A stretch of 64,000 bases of DNA from Streptomyces albus subsp. albus (GTDB taxonomy: Bacteria > Actinomycetota > Actinomycetes > Streptomycetales > Streptomycetaceae): the NCBI RefSeq assembly GCF_000725885.1, contig NZ_JODR01000007.1, forward strand, positions 62,001 to 126,000, in the 5' to 3' direction. The stretch's first letter is position 1. Each line of letters begins with the position of its first letter. This document shows, one piece after another, positions 1 to 7,199 of this stretch. The position numbers and the translations under genes are program-made. The notes under the pieces were generated by a model. The model was not told the origin of the DNA and ran no database searches. It saw nothing but the letters and a program-made list of their open reading frames with translations.

Positions 1-984
1 CGCCGCACCGCCGCCGTCCTGCACCGCGCGCTCACCGAGGCGGGCGCCCCCGCAGGGACGTTCGCACTCATCGAGGGCGAGGCGGAGGGCGTCGCGGCGC
101 TGCGGCATCCTGCGCTGGCCGCCGCCGCGTTCACCGGCTCGCAGCGCGGCGGCCTGGCCCTGGCCAAGGTCGCCGCCGAACGGGACACGCCGATCCCCTT
201 CTACGGGGAACTCGGCAGCATCAACCCCGTGGTCGTCACCCCGGGTGCGGCCGAGGCACGCGCGGCCGGGATCGCCGAGGGGTACGTCGGCTCCCTCACC
301 CAGGGCGCCGGACAGTTCTGCACCAATCCGGGCCTGCTGTTCGTTCCCGCCACCCCCGCCGGGCAGATGCTGGTGGAGGAGATCGCGACGCGGCTGCGCG
401 AGGTGCCCGCCGCGCCGATGCTGGGCGGCTGGATCGCCGACGGGTATCTGGCGGGGGCGCGCCGGCTCGCGGAACAGCCCGGGGTGCGGACGCTGGTACG
501 GCCGCAGGGACCGGAGGACGCGGCGGCACCAGGACCGCGGCTGCTGACGATGGATCTGGCGGCGTTCACCGCGGCCGGTGAAGCCGTCACCGAGGAGTGC
601 TTCGGCCCACTGGGGCTTGTGGTGACGTACGACGACGCCGCCGCGCTCGACGATGTGATCGCGGTCCTGCCCGGCCAGTTGACGGCGAGCCTGCACGCGG
701 AGCCGGCCGAGGCGGAAAGCGTCTCCGCACTGGCCGGAGCGCTGGCGGCACGCTGCGGACGGCTGTTGTGGAACCAGTGGCCGACGGGTGTGTCCGTCAC
801 CCCCGCGATGCAGCACGGCGGCCCGTTCCCCGCGACGACGGCGCCCGCCACCACGTCGGTGGGCACGGCGGCCATGGAACGCTTCCTGCGGCCGGTCACC
901 TACCAGTCCTGCCCGCAGGAGCTGTTGCCGCCCCCACTGCGCGACGACAACCCGTGGGGCGTCCCGCAGCGCGTCTCCGGCTGA
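1..984 (+). CDS. Aldehyde dehydrogenase, C-terminal part (ketoglutarate-semialdehyde type), cut by window edge
   Basis: The reading frame is open from base 1 to the TGA at 982-984, so the 5' end lies outside the window. The visible 327 residues hold the core of an NAD(P)-dependent aldehyde dehydrogenase: FTGS of the cofactor region, then FYGELGSINPV with the general-base Glu (codon 208-210), then GQFCTNPG with the catalytic Cys (codon 319-321). The FYGELGS form and the bulky C-terminal region resemble the branch annotated as NADP-dependent or 2,5-dioxovalerate (alpha-ketoglutarate semialdehyde) dehydrogenase. That branch oxidises the semialdehyde made during sugar-acid or hydroxyproline breakdown, in the cytoplasm. 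The substrate cannot be fixed from this fragment. The stop lies 16 bases from the convergent RDD gene. Confidence 0.85.
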   Translation, partial: RRTAAVLHRALTEAGAPAGTFALIEGEAEGVAALRHPALAAAAFTGSQRGGLALAKVAAERDTPIPFYGELGSINPVVVTPGAAEARAAGIAEGYVGSLTQGAGQFCTNPGLLFVPATPAGQMLVEEIATRLREVPAAPMLGGWIADGYLAGARRLAEQPGVRTLVRPQGPEDAAAPGPRLLTMDLAAFTAAGEAVTEECFGPLGLVVTYDDAAALDDVIAVLPGQLTASLHAEPAEAESVSALAGALAARCGRLLWNQWPTGVSVTPAMQHGGPFPATTAPATTSVGTAAMERFLRPVTYQSCPQELLPPPLRDDNPWGVPQRVSG

Positions 985-1000
985 GACGCGAAGTACGTGG

Positions 1001-1531
1001 CTACCCCACCGCGGCCCGGCGGGCGGCGAACGCCTTGCGGTCCACGGCCAGGGTGCCGGCGATGTTGTCGTGCCAGCAGCGGTGGTAGGGCTCGTCCCAC
1101 AGACAGGAGGCGGCGTTCACCAGGCCCACCAGCGGGATGACGGTCAGGAACAGATAGCAGCACTCCCGCGACAGGGCCTGGAGGAATCCGGGCCGGGAGC
1201 CGTCCCGCATCCGGACGATCCGCACCCCGAGCGCCGCCTTGCCGAGGGGGGAACCGAACCGGGAGAGGGCAAGGGGGTGGAGTACCAGCCAGACGAGGGC
1301 GGCGGCGCCCATCCCGGCGACGGCCCGGGTGTCGCCCTGCTGCGTAACAGTGGTGACCAAGCCGGTCACGGGAGCGCTCACCACGGCCCAGACCGCCATG
1401 TCCAGGACGCGGGCCGCCAGCCGGCGGGCCCGGCCGGCGAGCACGATGCCGGACTCGTACTGTCCGGCCGGCGGCGTAGGGCCCGGCGGCGGAACGGCGG
1501 TCCCGGTGGCCTGGGCATGGTCTGACGGCAT
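1001..1531 (-). CDS. RDD family integral membrane protein
   Basis: The product is 176 aa. A Pro-rich N-terminus of about 40 residues precedes an RDD domain with three hydrophobic segments: ARRLAARVLDMAVWAVVSAP (Arg and Asp of the family signature), a second helix around ALVWLVLHPLAL, and ECCYLFLTVIPLVGLVNAAS. Charged GSPLGKAALGVRIVR lies between, as is usual in the family, and the end matches the family pattern (cysteine/tryptophan-rich, then HDNIAGTLAVDR). The ATG at 1531 was chosen over an upstream start at 1600 because GGGGGAGAC lies directly before it. RDD proteins are poorly understood; some act in ion transport. No specific role can be given. Confidence 0.85.
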   Translation of the reverse strand: MPSDHAQATGTAVPPPGPTPPAGQYESGIVLAGRARRLAARVLDMAVWAVVSAPVTGLVTTVTQQGDTRAVAGMGAAALVWLVLHPLALSRFGSPLGKAALGVRIVRMRDGSRPGFLQALSRECCYLFLTVIPLVGLVNAASCLWDEPYHRCWHDNIAGTLAVDRKAFAARRAAVG

Positions 1532-1952
1532 GTCTCCCCCAAGTTGCAGTGCATTCCCCGCCCGCGCCGCGGGCCACCGCTGCACACCGTACCGACCCAC
1601 TGCACACCGGCCTCCGCCCGCACCCGCCGCCCCGGCACCGACCCCCTCCGCTTCCGCGGAACGCGGAACGCGGGATGCCGGACACCGGACGGGGCGCCGG
1701 GCGTGGGACGCCAGACACCGGCCAGCGAACGCCGGACTCCGGAGGCCAGGCGCCGGACACCGAACGCGACGTCAGACACCTGCCCCAGACACCGGACGTC
1801 GGCCCCAAGTACCGACCACCAGGCCCCGGACGGGAACGTTCCGGCGTCCGGCCGTGTTCCGCTGTCGGCGGGATCGCCCACAGCGGAACACGGTGGGAAG
1901 CGACGGTTCCGCAGGAAGGTTTCCCCGCATGAAAGCAGGAAGGAACCCCCGT
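1532..1952. other. 421-base divergent intergenic region with repeats and palindromes
   Basis: No gene is supported here. The left two thirds carry degenerate copies of GACACCGG and GACGCCGG spaced irregularly (about 1675-1800). The right part holds two adjacent inverted repeats, 1826-1851 and 1852-1893, described separately. Open frames in this stretch are Pro/Arg/Thr-rich compositional shadows. Promoters for the RDD gene (minus) and the gene at 1953 (plus) must lie here. Confidence 0.6.
1852..1893. repeat. 42-bp nearly perfect palindrome upstream of the gene at 1953
   Basis: The arms CCGTGTTCCGCTGT (1852-1865) and ACAGCGGAACACGG (1880-1893) are exact reverse complements over 14 bp. Inside them GGCG (1867-1870) pairs with CGCC (1875-1878) around a GGAT loop, so 18 of 19 possible pairs form. 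It lies 60 bases before the ATG at 1953. As DNA it could be an operator; as RNA it would be a very stable hairpin in the 5' leader. There is no U-tract. Confidence 0.8.
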
Positions 1953-2696
1953 ATGGAGACTGTCGAGTTCGTGGAGACGCTGCGCCGCGAGGGCGAGCTG
2001 TTCGCCGACACGGTGGCCCGCGCCGATCCGTCCGCCCCGGTGCCCACCTGTCCCGGGTGGGCGGTCCGGGACCTGGCCGCACACCTCGGCTCGGTGCACC
2101 GCTGGGCGGCCGGGTTCGTGCGGGAGCGCCGCACCGAAGCGGTGCGGCCGGACGCGCCCGGTCCGCTCGCCGACGACGCGCTGGTGCCCTGGCTGCGGGA
2201 AGGGCACGGGCTGCTGGTCGAGGCGCTGGAGTCGGCGCCGGACGACCTGTCCTGCTGGACGTTCCTGCCCGCTGCCTCCCCCTTGGTCTTCTGGGCCCGG
2301 CGGCAGGCCCATGAGACGGCCGTGCACCGCGCGGACGCCGAGTTGGCGCTCGGCGTGGCACCCACCACGCCGCCCGCCGGTTTCGCGGCGGACGGCGTGG
2401 ACGAGCTGCTGTGCGACTTCTATCCGCGGCGTGCGACCCCGGACGACTCCGCCGACGCGCCCCGTACCGTCCATGTGCGGGCCACGGACGTACCGGATGC
2501 GGCGTGGACGGTCCGCCTCGGTGACCCGGCGGCGGTTCGCCGGTCCGCCGAACCGCCGGCCGCACCCGACTGTGTGTACGAGGGCACGGCCGCCGACCTC
2601 TATCTGGCGCTGTGGAACCGGCGCCCGCTGTCCGAGCTGATGGTCGAGGGCGACCCCTCGGTGGCCCGGCGCTGGCGCGAGCTGTTCACTCCGTGA
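1953..2696 (+). CDS. Mycothiol-dependent maleylpyruvate isomerase family protein
   Basis: The 247-aa product has the N-terminal DinB-like four-helix fold of the family: PTCPGWAVRDLAAHLGSVHRW carries the first metal-ligand His, and RQAHETAVHRADAEL carries the Glu and His that complete the zinc site of mycothiol-dependent maleylpyruvate isomerase. The C-terminal half resembles the family's MDMPI C-terminal domain. Characterised members isomerise maleylpyruvate with mycothiol as cofactor, but Streptomyces has many paralogues of unknown substrate and no gentisate genes lie nearby, so a general mycothiol-linked role is as likely. The ATG at 1953 follows GGAAGGAA; an in-frame ATG at 1929 also has a GGAAGG and would add 8 residues. 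The end overlaps the convergent exporter gene by 11 bases. Confidence 0.8.
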   Translation: METVEFVETLRREGELFADTVARADPSAPVPTCPGWAVRDLAAHLGSVHRWAAGFVRERRTEAVRPDAPGPLADDALVPWLREGHGLLVEALESAPDDLSCWTFLPAASPLVFWARRQAHETAVHRADAELALGVAPTTPPAGFAADGVDELLCDFYPRRATPDDSADAPRTVHVRATDVPDAAWTVRLGDPAAVRRSAEPPAAPDCVYEGTAADLYLALWNRRPLSELMVEGDPSVARRWRELFTP

Positions 2697-3906
2697 GGGA
2701 GGCGCCGCCCGTACGGCCACGGTCGCCCGCGGGGGCGGAGGAGCCGGCCCGGCGGGCGGCGACGGCCCACGCGGTGCCGCCCGCCAGCAGGGCGAGCGCC
2801 ACCAGCAGGGCGCTGACCCACAGCGGCGCCCGGTAGCCGAAGCCGCCGCTCAGGGCGACGCCCCCGGCCCACGGGCCCAGCGCCGCACCGACGTTGAGCG
2901 CGGCGGTGGCGAAGCCCCCGGCAAGCGTGGGGGCTTCGCCCGCCGCGTACAGCACCTGGGCGATGAGGGTGGTGCCCACCATGAACGAGAGGGTGCCCTG
3001 GACGAGGACGAGCGTCACGGTCGCGGCCTGGTCGCCCGCCGTCGCGGCGAACACGGCCCAGCCCACGCAGAGGGCAACCCCGCCCGCGACGAGCAGCCGC
3101 AGGGGCCGGCTGTCCGCCAGCCGGCCGGCCGCGGTGACGCCGAGGAAGGAGCCGAGGCCGAACAGCGCGAGCAGGGGCGGCACCCAGCCACCGCCGAACC
3201 CGGCGACCTCGGTGGCCAGCGGGGTGAGATAGGTGAAGGTGCAGAACGTCGCACCGTTGACCAGGGCACCGAGTGCCATCGTCACCAGGAGCCGGGGGCG
3301 GCGCAGCGCCCGCAGTTCCTGGCGGACACCACGGGTGCGGCCGGGCTCCGCCGCGCCGGGAGCACCCTGCGGCAGGGCGCGTACGAGGGCGGCCAGCGCC
3401 GGGAGGGACACCAGTGCGACGGCCCAGAACGCCGAGCGCCACCCCCACACCTGTCCCAGCAGGGCCCCCGCCGGCACCCCGGCGACGCAGGCCAGGGTGA
3501 CGCCGCTCAGCAGGACGGAGGTGGCCCGGCCCTTGGCGTCGGGGGCCACCATGGCGGCGGCGGCCGTGAGTGCCACGGCGAGGAACCCGGCGTTGGCGAG
3601 CGCACCGGCCACGCGGGTGACGACGAGCACCGCGAAATCGTCGGTCACCGCCCCGACGATGTGCACCACGACGAACGCTGTCAGGAAACCGAGCAGGGCC
3701 CGCCGCCGGTCCCAGCGCCGGCCGAGCGCGGCCATCAGCGGCGCGCCGACGACCATCCCCACGGCGAACGCCGAGGTGAGCAGCCCGGCCGAGGAGACGG
3801 ACACGCCCAGGTCGGCCGCGAGATCCGGAATCAGCCCGGAGAGCATGAACTCCGAGGTCCCCTGCGCGAACACCGCCAGCGCGAGGACGTACAACAAAAA
3901 TGGCAT
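2686..3906 (-). CDS. Cmx/CmrA-like MFS drug exporter (chloramphenicol-type)
   Basis: The 406-aa protein opens with LYVLALAVFAQGTSEFMLSG, close to the N-terminus of actinobacterial chloramphenicol exporters (Cmx, CmrA, CmlR). It has about 12 hydrophobic segments and the DHA1 motif around LGRRWDRRRALL between helices 2 and 3. It should sit in the plasma membrane and export amphenicol-like or other hydrophobic compounds by proton antiport. The ATG at 3906 was chosen because the family starts at this point and GGAG lies 6 bases upstream; the longer open frame to 4131 is not needed. An AATCCT/AGGATT inverted repeat (3919-3932) sits just before the ribosome binding site. Natural exporters of this type are common in Streptomyces and do not prove clinical-level resistance. 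Confidence 0.85.
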   Translation of the reverse strand: MPFLLYVLALAVFAQGTSEFMLSGLIPDLAADLGVSVSSAGLLTSAFAVGMVVGAPLMAALGRRWDRRRALLGFLTAFVVVHIVGAVTDDFAVLVVTRVAGALANAGFLAVALTAAAAMVAPDAKGRATSVLLSGVTLACVAGVPAGALLGQVWGWRSAFWAVALVSLPALAALVRALPQGAPGAAEPGRTRGVRQELRALRRPRLLVTMALGALVNGATFCTFTYLTPLATEVAGFGGGWVPPLLALFGLGSFLGVTAAGRLADSRPLRLLVAGGVALCVGWAVFAATAGDQAATVTLVLVQGTLSFMVGTTLIAQVLYAAGEAPTLAGGFATAALNVGAALGPWAGGVALSGGFGYRAPLWVSALLVALALLAGGTAWAVAARRAGSSAPAGDRGRTGGASLTE

Positions 3907-4381
3907 GCGAAACTCCGCAATCCTGGAGGATTCACAGGAATCCGAACGGAAGAGGACAGCGGTAGACGCACCGGCACACCCGGCACCGGGCGCGCCCCGG
4001 CACACGCACGTCGTACGGCGTGACACCCCCGGCCGCGCGCGTCCGGCGGGCACCCCACGACAAGCGGGGCCCGCAGGACAGCGCGCGGCATCAGGGGTTC
4101 GCGTGCGGGAGGGAGGCGTCCAGCCGGGCACTCGGCAGCGGCGCTACCGCGGAACGACCCGTGACCCGGAGACCCGATGGCATGGCGCCCGCCGCGTGCG
4201 GAGCGACTCGACGCACGCGGAACGCGGACAGCACGAAGCAGCCACCGGGTGACCGGTGGCTACGGTCTGGAAGCCTCGGGGCTGGACATGCCCGCACCCT
4301 AGCGGGACGGTGCCGCGGCGTCGACGGATTTCCCCCGCGCCCCCCCCCCCGCAAACTCCCCCGACTACAGTGCGAGGCGCC
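3907..4381. other. 475-base divergent intergenic region
   Basis: This separates the exporter (minus) from the HD protein (plus). The exporter side holds an inverted repeat AATCCT-GG-AGGATT at 3919-3932, next to the ribosome binding site, and a possible short leader frame ending in TGA at about 3935. The HD side holds a C-rich run at 4340-4352. Long open frames here are Arg/Pro-rich shadows; no gene is supported. Confidence 0.55.
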
Positions 4382-4990
4382 ATGACGGACACACGCGCAC
4401 TCTTCGACTTCATCTCCTGGACCGCCCGGCTGCGGGAGGTGGAACGCCACAACCGGGCCACCGCCACCCGCCCCGAGTCGGTCGCGGAACACTCCTGGCA
4501 CCTGGCGATGGTCTGCTGGGTCCTGCACACCGAGTTCGAACGCGAGAGCGGGCTGCGTCTCGATCTGGCGCGGATGCTGAAACTCTGCCTGCTGCACGAC
4601 GTGGTCGAGATCGAGGCGGGGGATCCGTCGGCGTGGCACACCGACGGCGACGCCGGCGCGGAAGCACGCGCCCGGAAGGCCCGCACCGAGGAGACCGTCG
4701 CCCGCGAACGGTTCGGCGCGCTCCCGGCCCCGCTCGGCCCCGAACTCCTCGCGCTGTGGCAGGAGTACGAGGAGGCCGCCTCACCCGAGGCCCGCCTGGT
4801 CCGCGGCGTGGACCGGCTCAACCCGGCGTTGATGCGTCTGCTGACCGGCCAGGGCTGGTCGGACGTGCACGCCGACACTGCCGCGCTGGACGCGCTCCAG
4901 TTCCCCCGGGTGAGCGTCAGCCCCGTCCTGACGGCGCTGTACGAGGAAGTCCGCGACGCGGCCGTCGCGCGGGGCCTGCTGCGCCCCTGA
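4382..4990 (+). CDS. HD-domain phosphohydrolase, YfbR/5'-deoxynucleotidase-like
   Basis: The 202-aa product has all four metal-ligand positions of the HD superfamily: His37 in ESVAEHSWH, His72-Asp73 in LLHDVVE, and Asp144 in GVDRLNP. Spacing and the AEHSW context match YfbR-like 5'-nucleotidases (HD_3 type), which remove phosphate from deoxynucleoside monophosphates in the cytoplasm. The substrate here is inferred only from the family. The ATG at 4382 is preceded by a weak GCGAGG. It converges on the SDR gene with 36 bases between stops. Confidence 0.8.
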   Translation: MTDTRALFDFISWTARLREVERHNRATATRPESVAEHSWHLAMVCWVLHTEFERESGLRLDLARMLKLCLLHDVVEIEAGDPSAWHTDGDAGAEARARKARTEETVARERFGALPAPLGPELLALWQEYEEAASPEARLVRGVDRLNPALMRLLTGQGWSDVHADTAALDALQFPRVSVSPVLTALYEEVRDAAVARGLLRP

Positions 4991-5026
4991 GCACACAGCA
5001 GGCCCCGGCGCCCAACGGCTGCGCAT

Positions 5027-5791
5027 TCAGCGGGTGCCGCGCTCACCGCCGTTGACGTTGAGGACCTGCGCGGTGATGTCGCGGGCCGCCTCGGAGGCGA
5101 GGAACGCGACGGCGCCGGCGATGTCGCCGGGAGTGCCCGCACGGCCCACCGCCGTCGAACCGATGAGCTGCGCCCGCCGTTCGGCGGTGAGGTGGTCCCG
5201 GAAGAACTCCGTGTCGGCGATGTAACCGGGGGCCACCACATTGGCCGTGATGCCGCGCGGCCCCAGCTCGCGGGCGAGCCCCAGGTTCCAGGACGCCAGC
5301 CCCGCCTTGGCGGCACCGTAGGCGCCCGAGCCCTTGTCGGCGGCGATGGAGCCGATGCTCACCACCGCACCACCGGGTGCGAGCCGGCCCTCGACCGCCT
5401 TCGTGGTGAGGGCCGCGCTCAGCAGGTTCGCGTCGAGGTTGGCGCGGAAGGCCCGCGCGAACGCCTCCAGCGCCTCGGGGGTCGCTCCGTCCCCGCCGTC
5501 CCCGCCCGTCTCCTCGGCCGCACCGGCCGGGGTGTCGAAATCGGTGTTCCCTCCCGCGTTGTTGACCAGCACGTCGAGCCGGCCGGGCAACCGGGGCAGC
5601 AGTCGTGCCACCGCCTGCGGGTCGGTGTGGTCGCAGACCACGGCCGTCGCGCCGATCTCCTTCGCCGCCGCCTCCAGCGGCGCCTGCCGGCGCCCCGTGA
5701 TGACGACCGTCTCCCCCTCGTCGGCGAAGTGCCGGGCGACGGCCAGACCGATGCCGGTCGCGCCCCCGGTGACCAGGATGCCGCGTGCCAT
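5027..5791 (-). CDS. SDR family oxidoreductase
   Basis: A 254-aa classical short-chain dehydrogenase/reductase. It shows the TGGATGIG cofactor motif (residues 8-15), NNAGG of the central strand, the catalytic Ser in VVSIGSIAA, YGAAK as the Tyr-x3-Lys pair, and a C-terminal NVNGG region. Arg-rich GRRQ after strand 2 suggests NADP(H). An unusual insert of about 25 Gly/Glu/Asp-rich residues (around AAEETGGDGGDGATPE) follows NNAGG. The ATG at 5791 has GGAGGA upstream. It is transcribed away from the MarR gene across a 64-base region with a strong palindrome, so MarR very probably controls it. The substrate is unknown. Confidence 0.85.
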   Translation of the reverse strand: MARGILVTGGATGIGLAVARHFADEGETVVITGRRQAPLEAAAKEIGATAVVCDHTDPQAVARLLPRLPGRLDVLVNNAGGNTDFDTPAGAAEETGGDGGDGATPEALEAFARAFRANLDANLLSAALTTKAVEGRLAPGGAVVSIGSIAADKGSGAYGAAKAGLASWNLGLARELGPRGITANVVAPGYIADTEFFRDHLTAERRAQLIGSTAVGRAGTPGDIAGAVAFLASEAARDITAQVLNVNGGERGTR

Positions 5792-5810
5792 ACAGTGTCC
5801 TCCACTGGTT

Positions 5811-5836
5811 GTTCAGAGCTAAATTTAGACCTGAAC
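5811..5836. promoter_or_regulatory. 26-bp interrupted palindrome, probable MarR operator
   Basis: A central perfect palindrome CTAAATTTAG (5819-5828) is flanked symmetrically by GTTCAG (5811-5816) and CTGAAC (5831-5836); all are centred on the same point. It is the most AT-rich spot locally and lies between the divergent SDR and MarR starts, the usual place for a MarR dimer site that represses both genes. Confidence 0.8.
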
Positions 5837-5855
5837 GTACTCCTCGGAGGTACGC

Positions 5856-6449
5856 ATGACAAGCGATCACGACCACACCCGGGCGGACCACCCCGCCCAA
5901 CGGCCCGCGAACGAGACTCCCCCCTACCCCGTGGAGGAGATCGCCGCCGCCTGGCAGCGCGAACGCCCCGGCACCCCCGTCTCCTCCATCGGCATCGTCA
6001 CCCCCCTGTGGCGGCTCGCCAAACTCTTCGGCGACGACCGCCGCCGCGTGCTCGCCCGCGCCGGCGTGGACACCGCCACACTCGACCTGCTCAGCGTCCT
6101 GCGGCGGGCGGGCGAACCGTACGCCCTCACCACCCGCGAACTGGCCGCCCGCTCCCTCATCACGGCCGGCGCCATCTCCCAGCGCGTGGCCCGCGCCGAA
6201 CGCGAGGGCCTCGTCACCCGCCGCCCCGGCGAAGGGCGCCGCCGCTCCGTCATCGTCGAACTCACCCCCACCGGCCACCAGTTGATCGAGTCCACCGTCG
6301 ACCAGGTCCTCACCCGCGAAGCCGACCTCCTCACCGGCCTCGACGCCGAACAACAGAACCAACTGGCCCACCTTCTGCGTGTCCTGCTGCAAGACGTCCA
6401 ACAACGGTTGAACGATCACGGCTTGAGCCAAGTGGGAGCGGAGGAATGA
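5856..6449 (+). CDS. MarR family transcriptional regulator
   Basis: A 197-aa winged-helix regulator. The recognition region runs through LTTRELAARSLITAGAISQRVARAEREGLV, followed by the wing RRPGEGRRRSVIVELTPTG. A charged N-terminal extension of about 40 residues precedes the dimer helices. A GGAGG lies 6 bases before the ATG. It is divergent from the SDR gene and shares the palindrome at 5811-5836, so autorepression plus control of the SDR gene is the simplest reading. MarR proteins usually respond to phenolic or other small ligands; the ligand here is unknown. A hairpin terminator follows. Confidence 0.88.
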   Translation: MTSDHDHTRADHPAQRPANETPPYPVEEIAAAWQRERPGTPVSSIGIVTPLWRLAKLFGDDRRRVLARAGVDTATLDLLSVLRRAGEPYALTTRELAARSLITAGAISQRVARAEREGLVTRRPGEGRRRSVIVELTPTGHQLIESTVDQVLTREADLLTGLDAEQQNQLAHLLRVLLQDVQQRLNDHGLSQVGAEE

Positions 6450-6459
6450 GGAACAGCCC

Positions 6460-6492
6460 CAGGGAAAGAGGCTGTCACCTCCTCTTTCCCTG
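6460..6492 (+). terminator. Hairpin terminator after the MarR gene
   Basis: CAGGGAAAGAGG (6460-6471) and CCTCTTTCCCTG (6481-6492) are exact 12-bp reverse complements with a 9-base loop, starting 10 bases after the MarR stop. A weakly T-containing stretch follows. It insulates the regulator from the lipoprotein gene at 6546. Confidence 0.8.
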
Positions 6493-6545
6493 TAGTAACT
6501 TAAAGTGATCACACTGCGGACAGAGAGCTGAGAGAACCGGCGCGT

Positions 6546-7199
6546 ATGAACAAGCAGGCGAGCACAGCGATGTGGACCGCAGCAGCCGTGACCGCGGCCC
6601 TGCTGCTGGGTGCGTGCGGGGGCGGTGACGGCGACTCCAAGGACGAGATCAAGGGCGCGGACGACGCCAAGCCGTCGAAGACCGCAGCACCGCGCAAGAG
6701 CTCCGCCCCGTCCGGGCCGAAGGATTCCGAGATCAAGCTGGCCAAGGACGCCAAGAACGTCTTCGAGGACGCCGAGACGGGCGACCCGAAGAAGGACGCC
6801 GTCCTGGCGGACAACCGGCGACGGATCAACTCCATCGACCGGGTGATCACCACGGGCAAGGACGTCGACCTGGTGTCCGTCTATTCCACCGGCAAGGCCG
6901 GCATCTCAGCGTCCGAGTACATCCTGAGCTTCTCCCGGGCAGGGAAGAGCTGGGCCGGTGTCACCCGCTACTACAACCAGTCGGTGAAGCTGGAGGGCGA
7001 CGACGCGGCGCAAGTGATCTTCTGCGCCGATGAGAGCAAAGCCCGGAACAAGATCGTGAAAACCGGCGAGTTGGAGCCGAACAACGGCGGCGACAAGAAC
7101 TACATCCGCACCACGATGCGCATGGAGCGGAACAAGGAAGGTGTCTGGCAGGCAACAGCCGGAACCGAAAAATCGGGGGCGAGTGAATGCATGAGTTGA
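6546..7199 (+). CDS. Putative lipoprotein, first gene of an export-oriented module
   Basis: The 217-aa product has a lipoprotein signal: a Lys-containing start, a hydrophobic stretch, and the lipobox LLGAC with Cys at residue 24. A Gly/Ser/Lys/Asp-rich linker of about 40 residues follows, as in many surface lipoproteins, then a globular domain with two Cys (VIFCADE and the C-terminal SECMS). I do not recognise the domain. It should be anchored outside the membrane after Lgt/LspA processing. It overlaps the next gene by 13 bases in another frame, so the two are probably co-translated. GTGATCAC palindromic sequence lies at about 6507-6514 in its promoter region. Confidence 0.75.
   Translation: MNKQASTAMWTAAAVTAALLLGACGGGDGDSKDEIKGADDAKPSKTAAPRKSSAPSGPKDSEIKLAKDAKNVFEDAETGDPKKDAVLADNRRRINSIDRVITTGKDVDLVSVYSTGKAGISASEYILSFSRAGKSWAGVTRYYNQSVKLEGDDAAQVIFCADESKARNKIVKTGELEPNNGGDKNYIRTTMRMERNKEGVWQATAGTEKSGASECMS

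Noticed and set aside
1239..1952. Long N-terminal extension of the gene at 1953 (frame open from 1239)
   Set aside because: The extra 238 residues are Arg/Pro/Thr-rich, match no family, and cross the divergent RDD gene; ATG 1953 has a good ribosome binding site and gives the normal family length.
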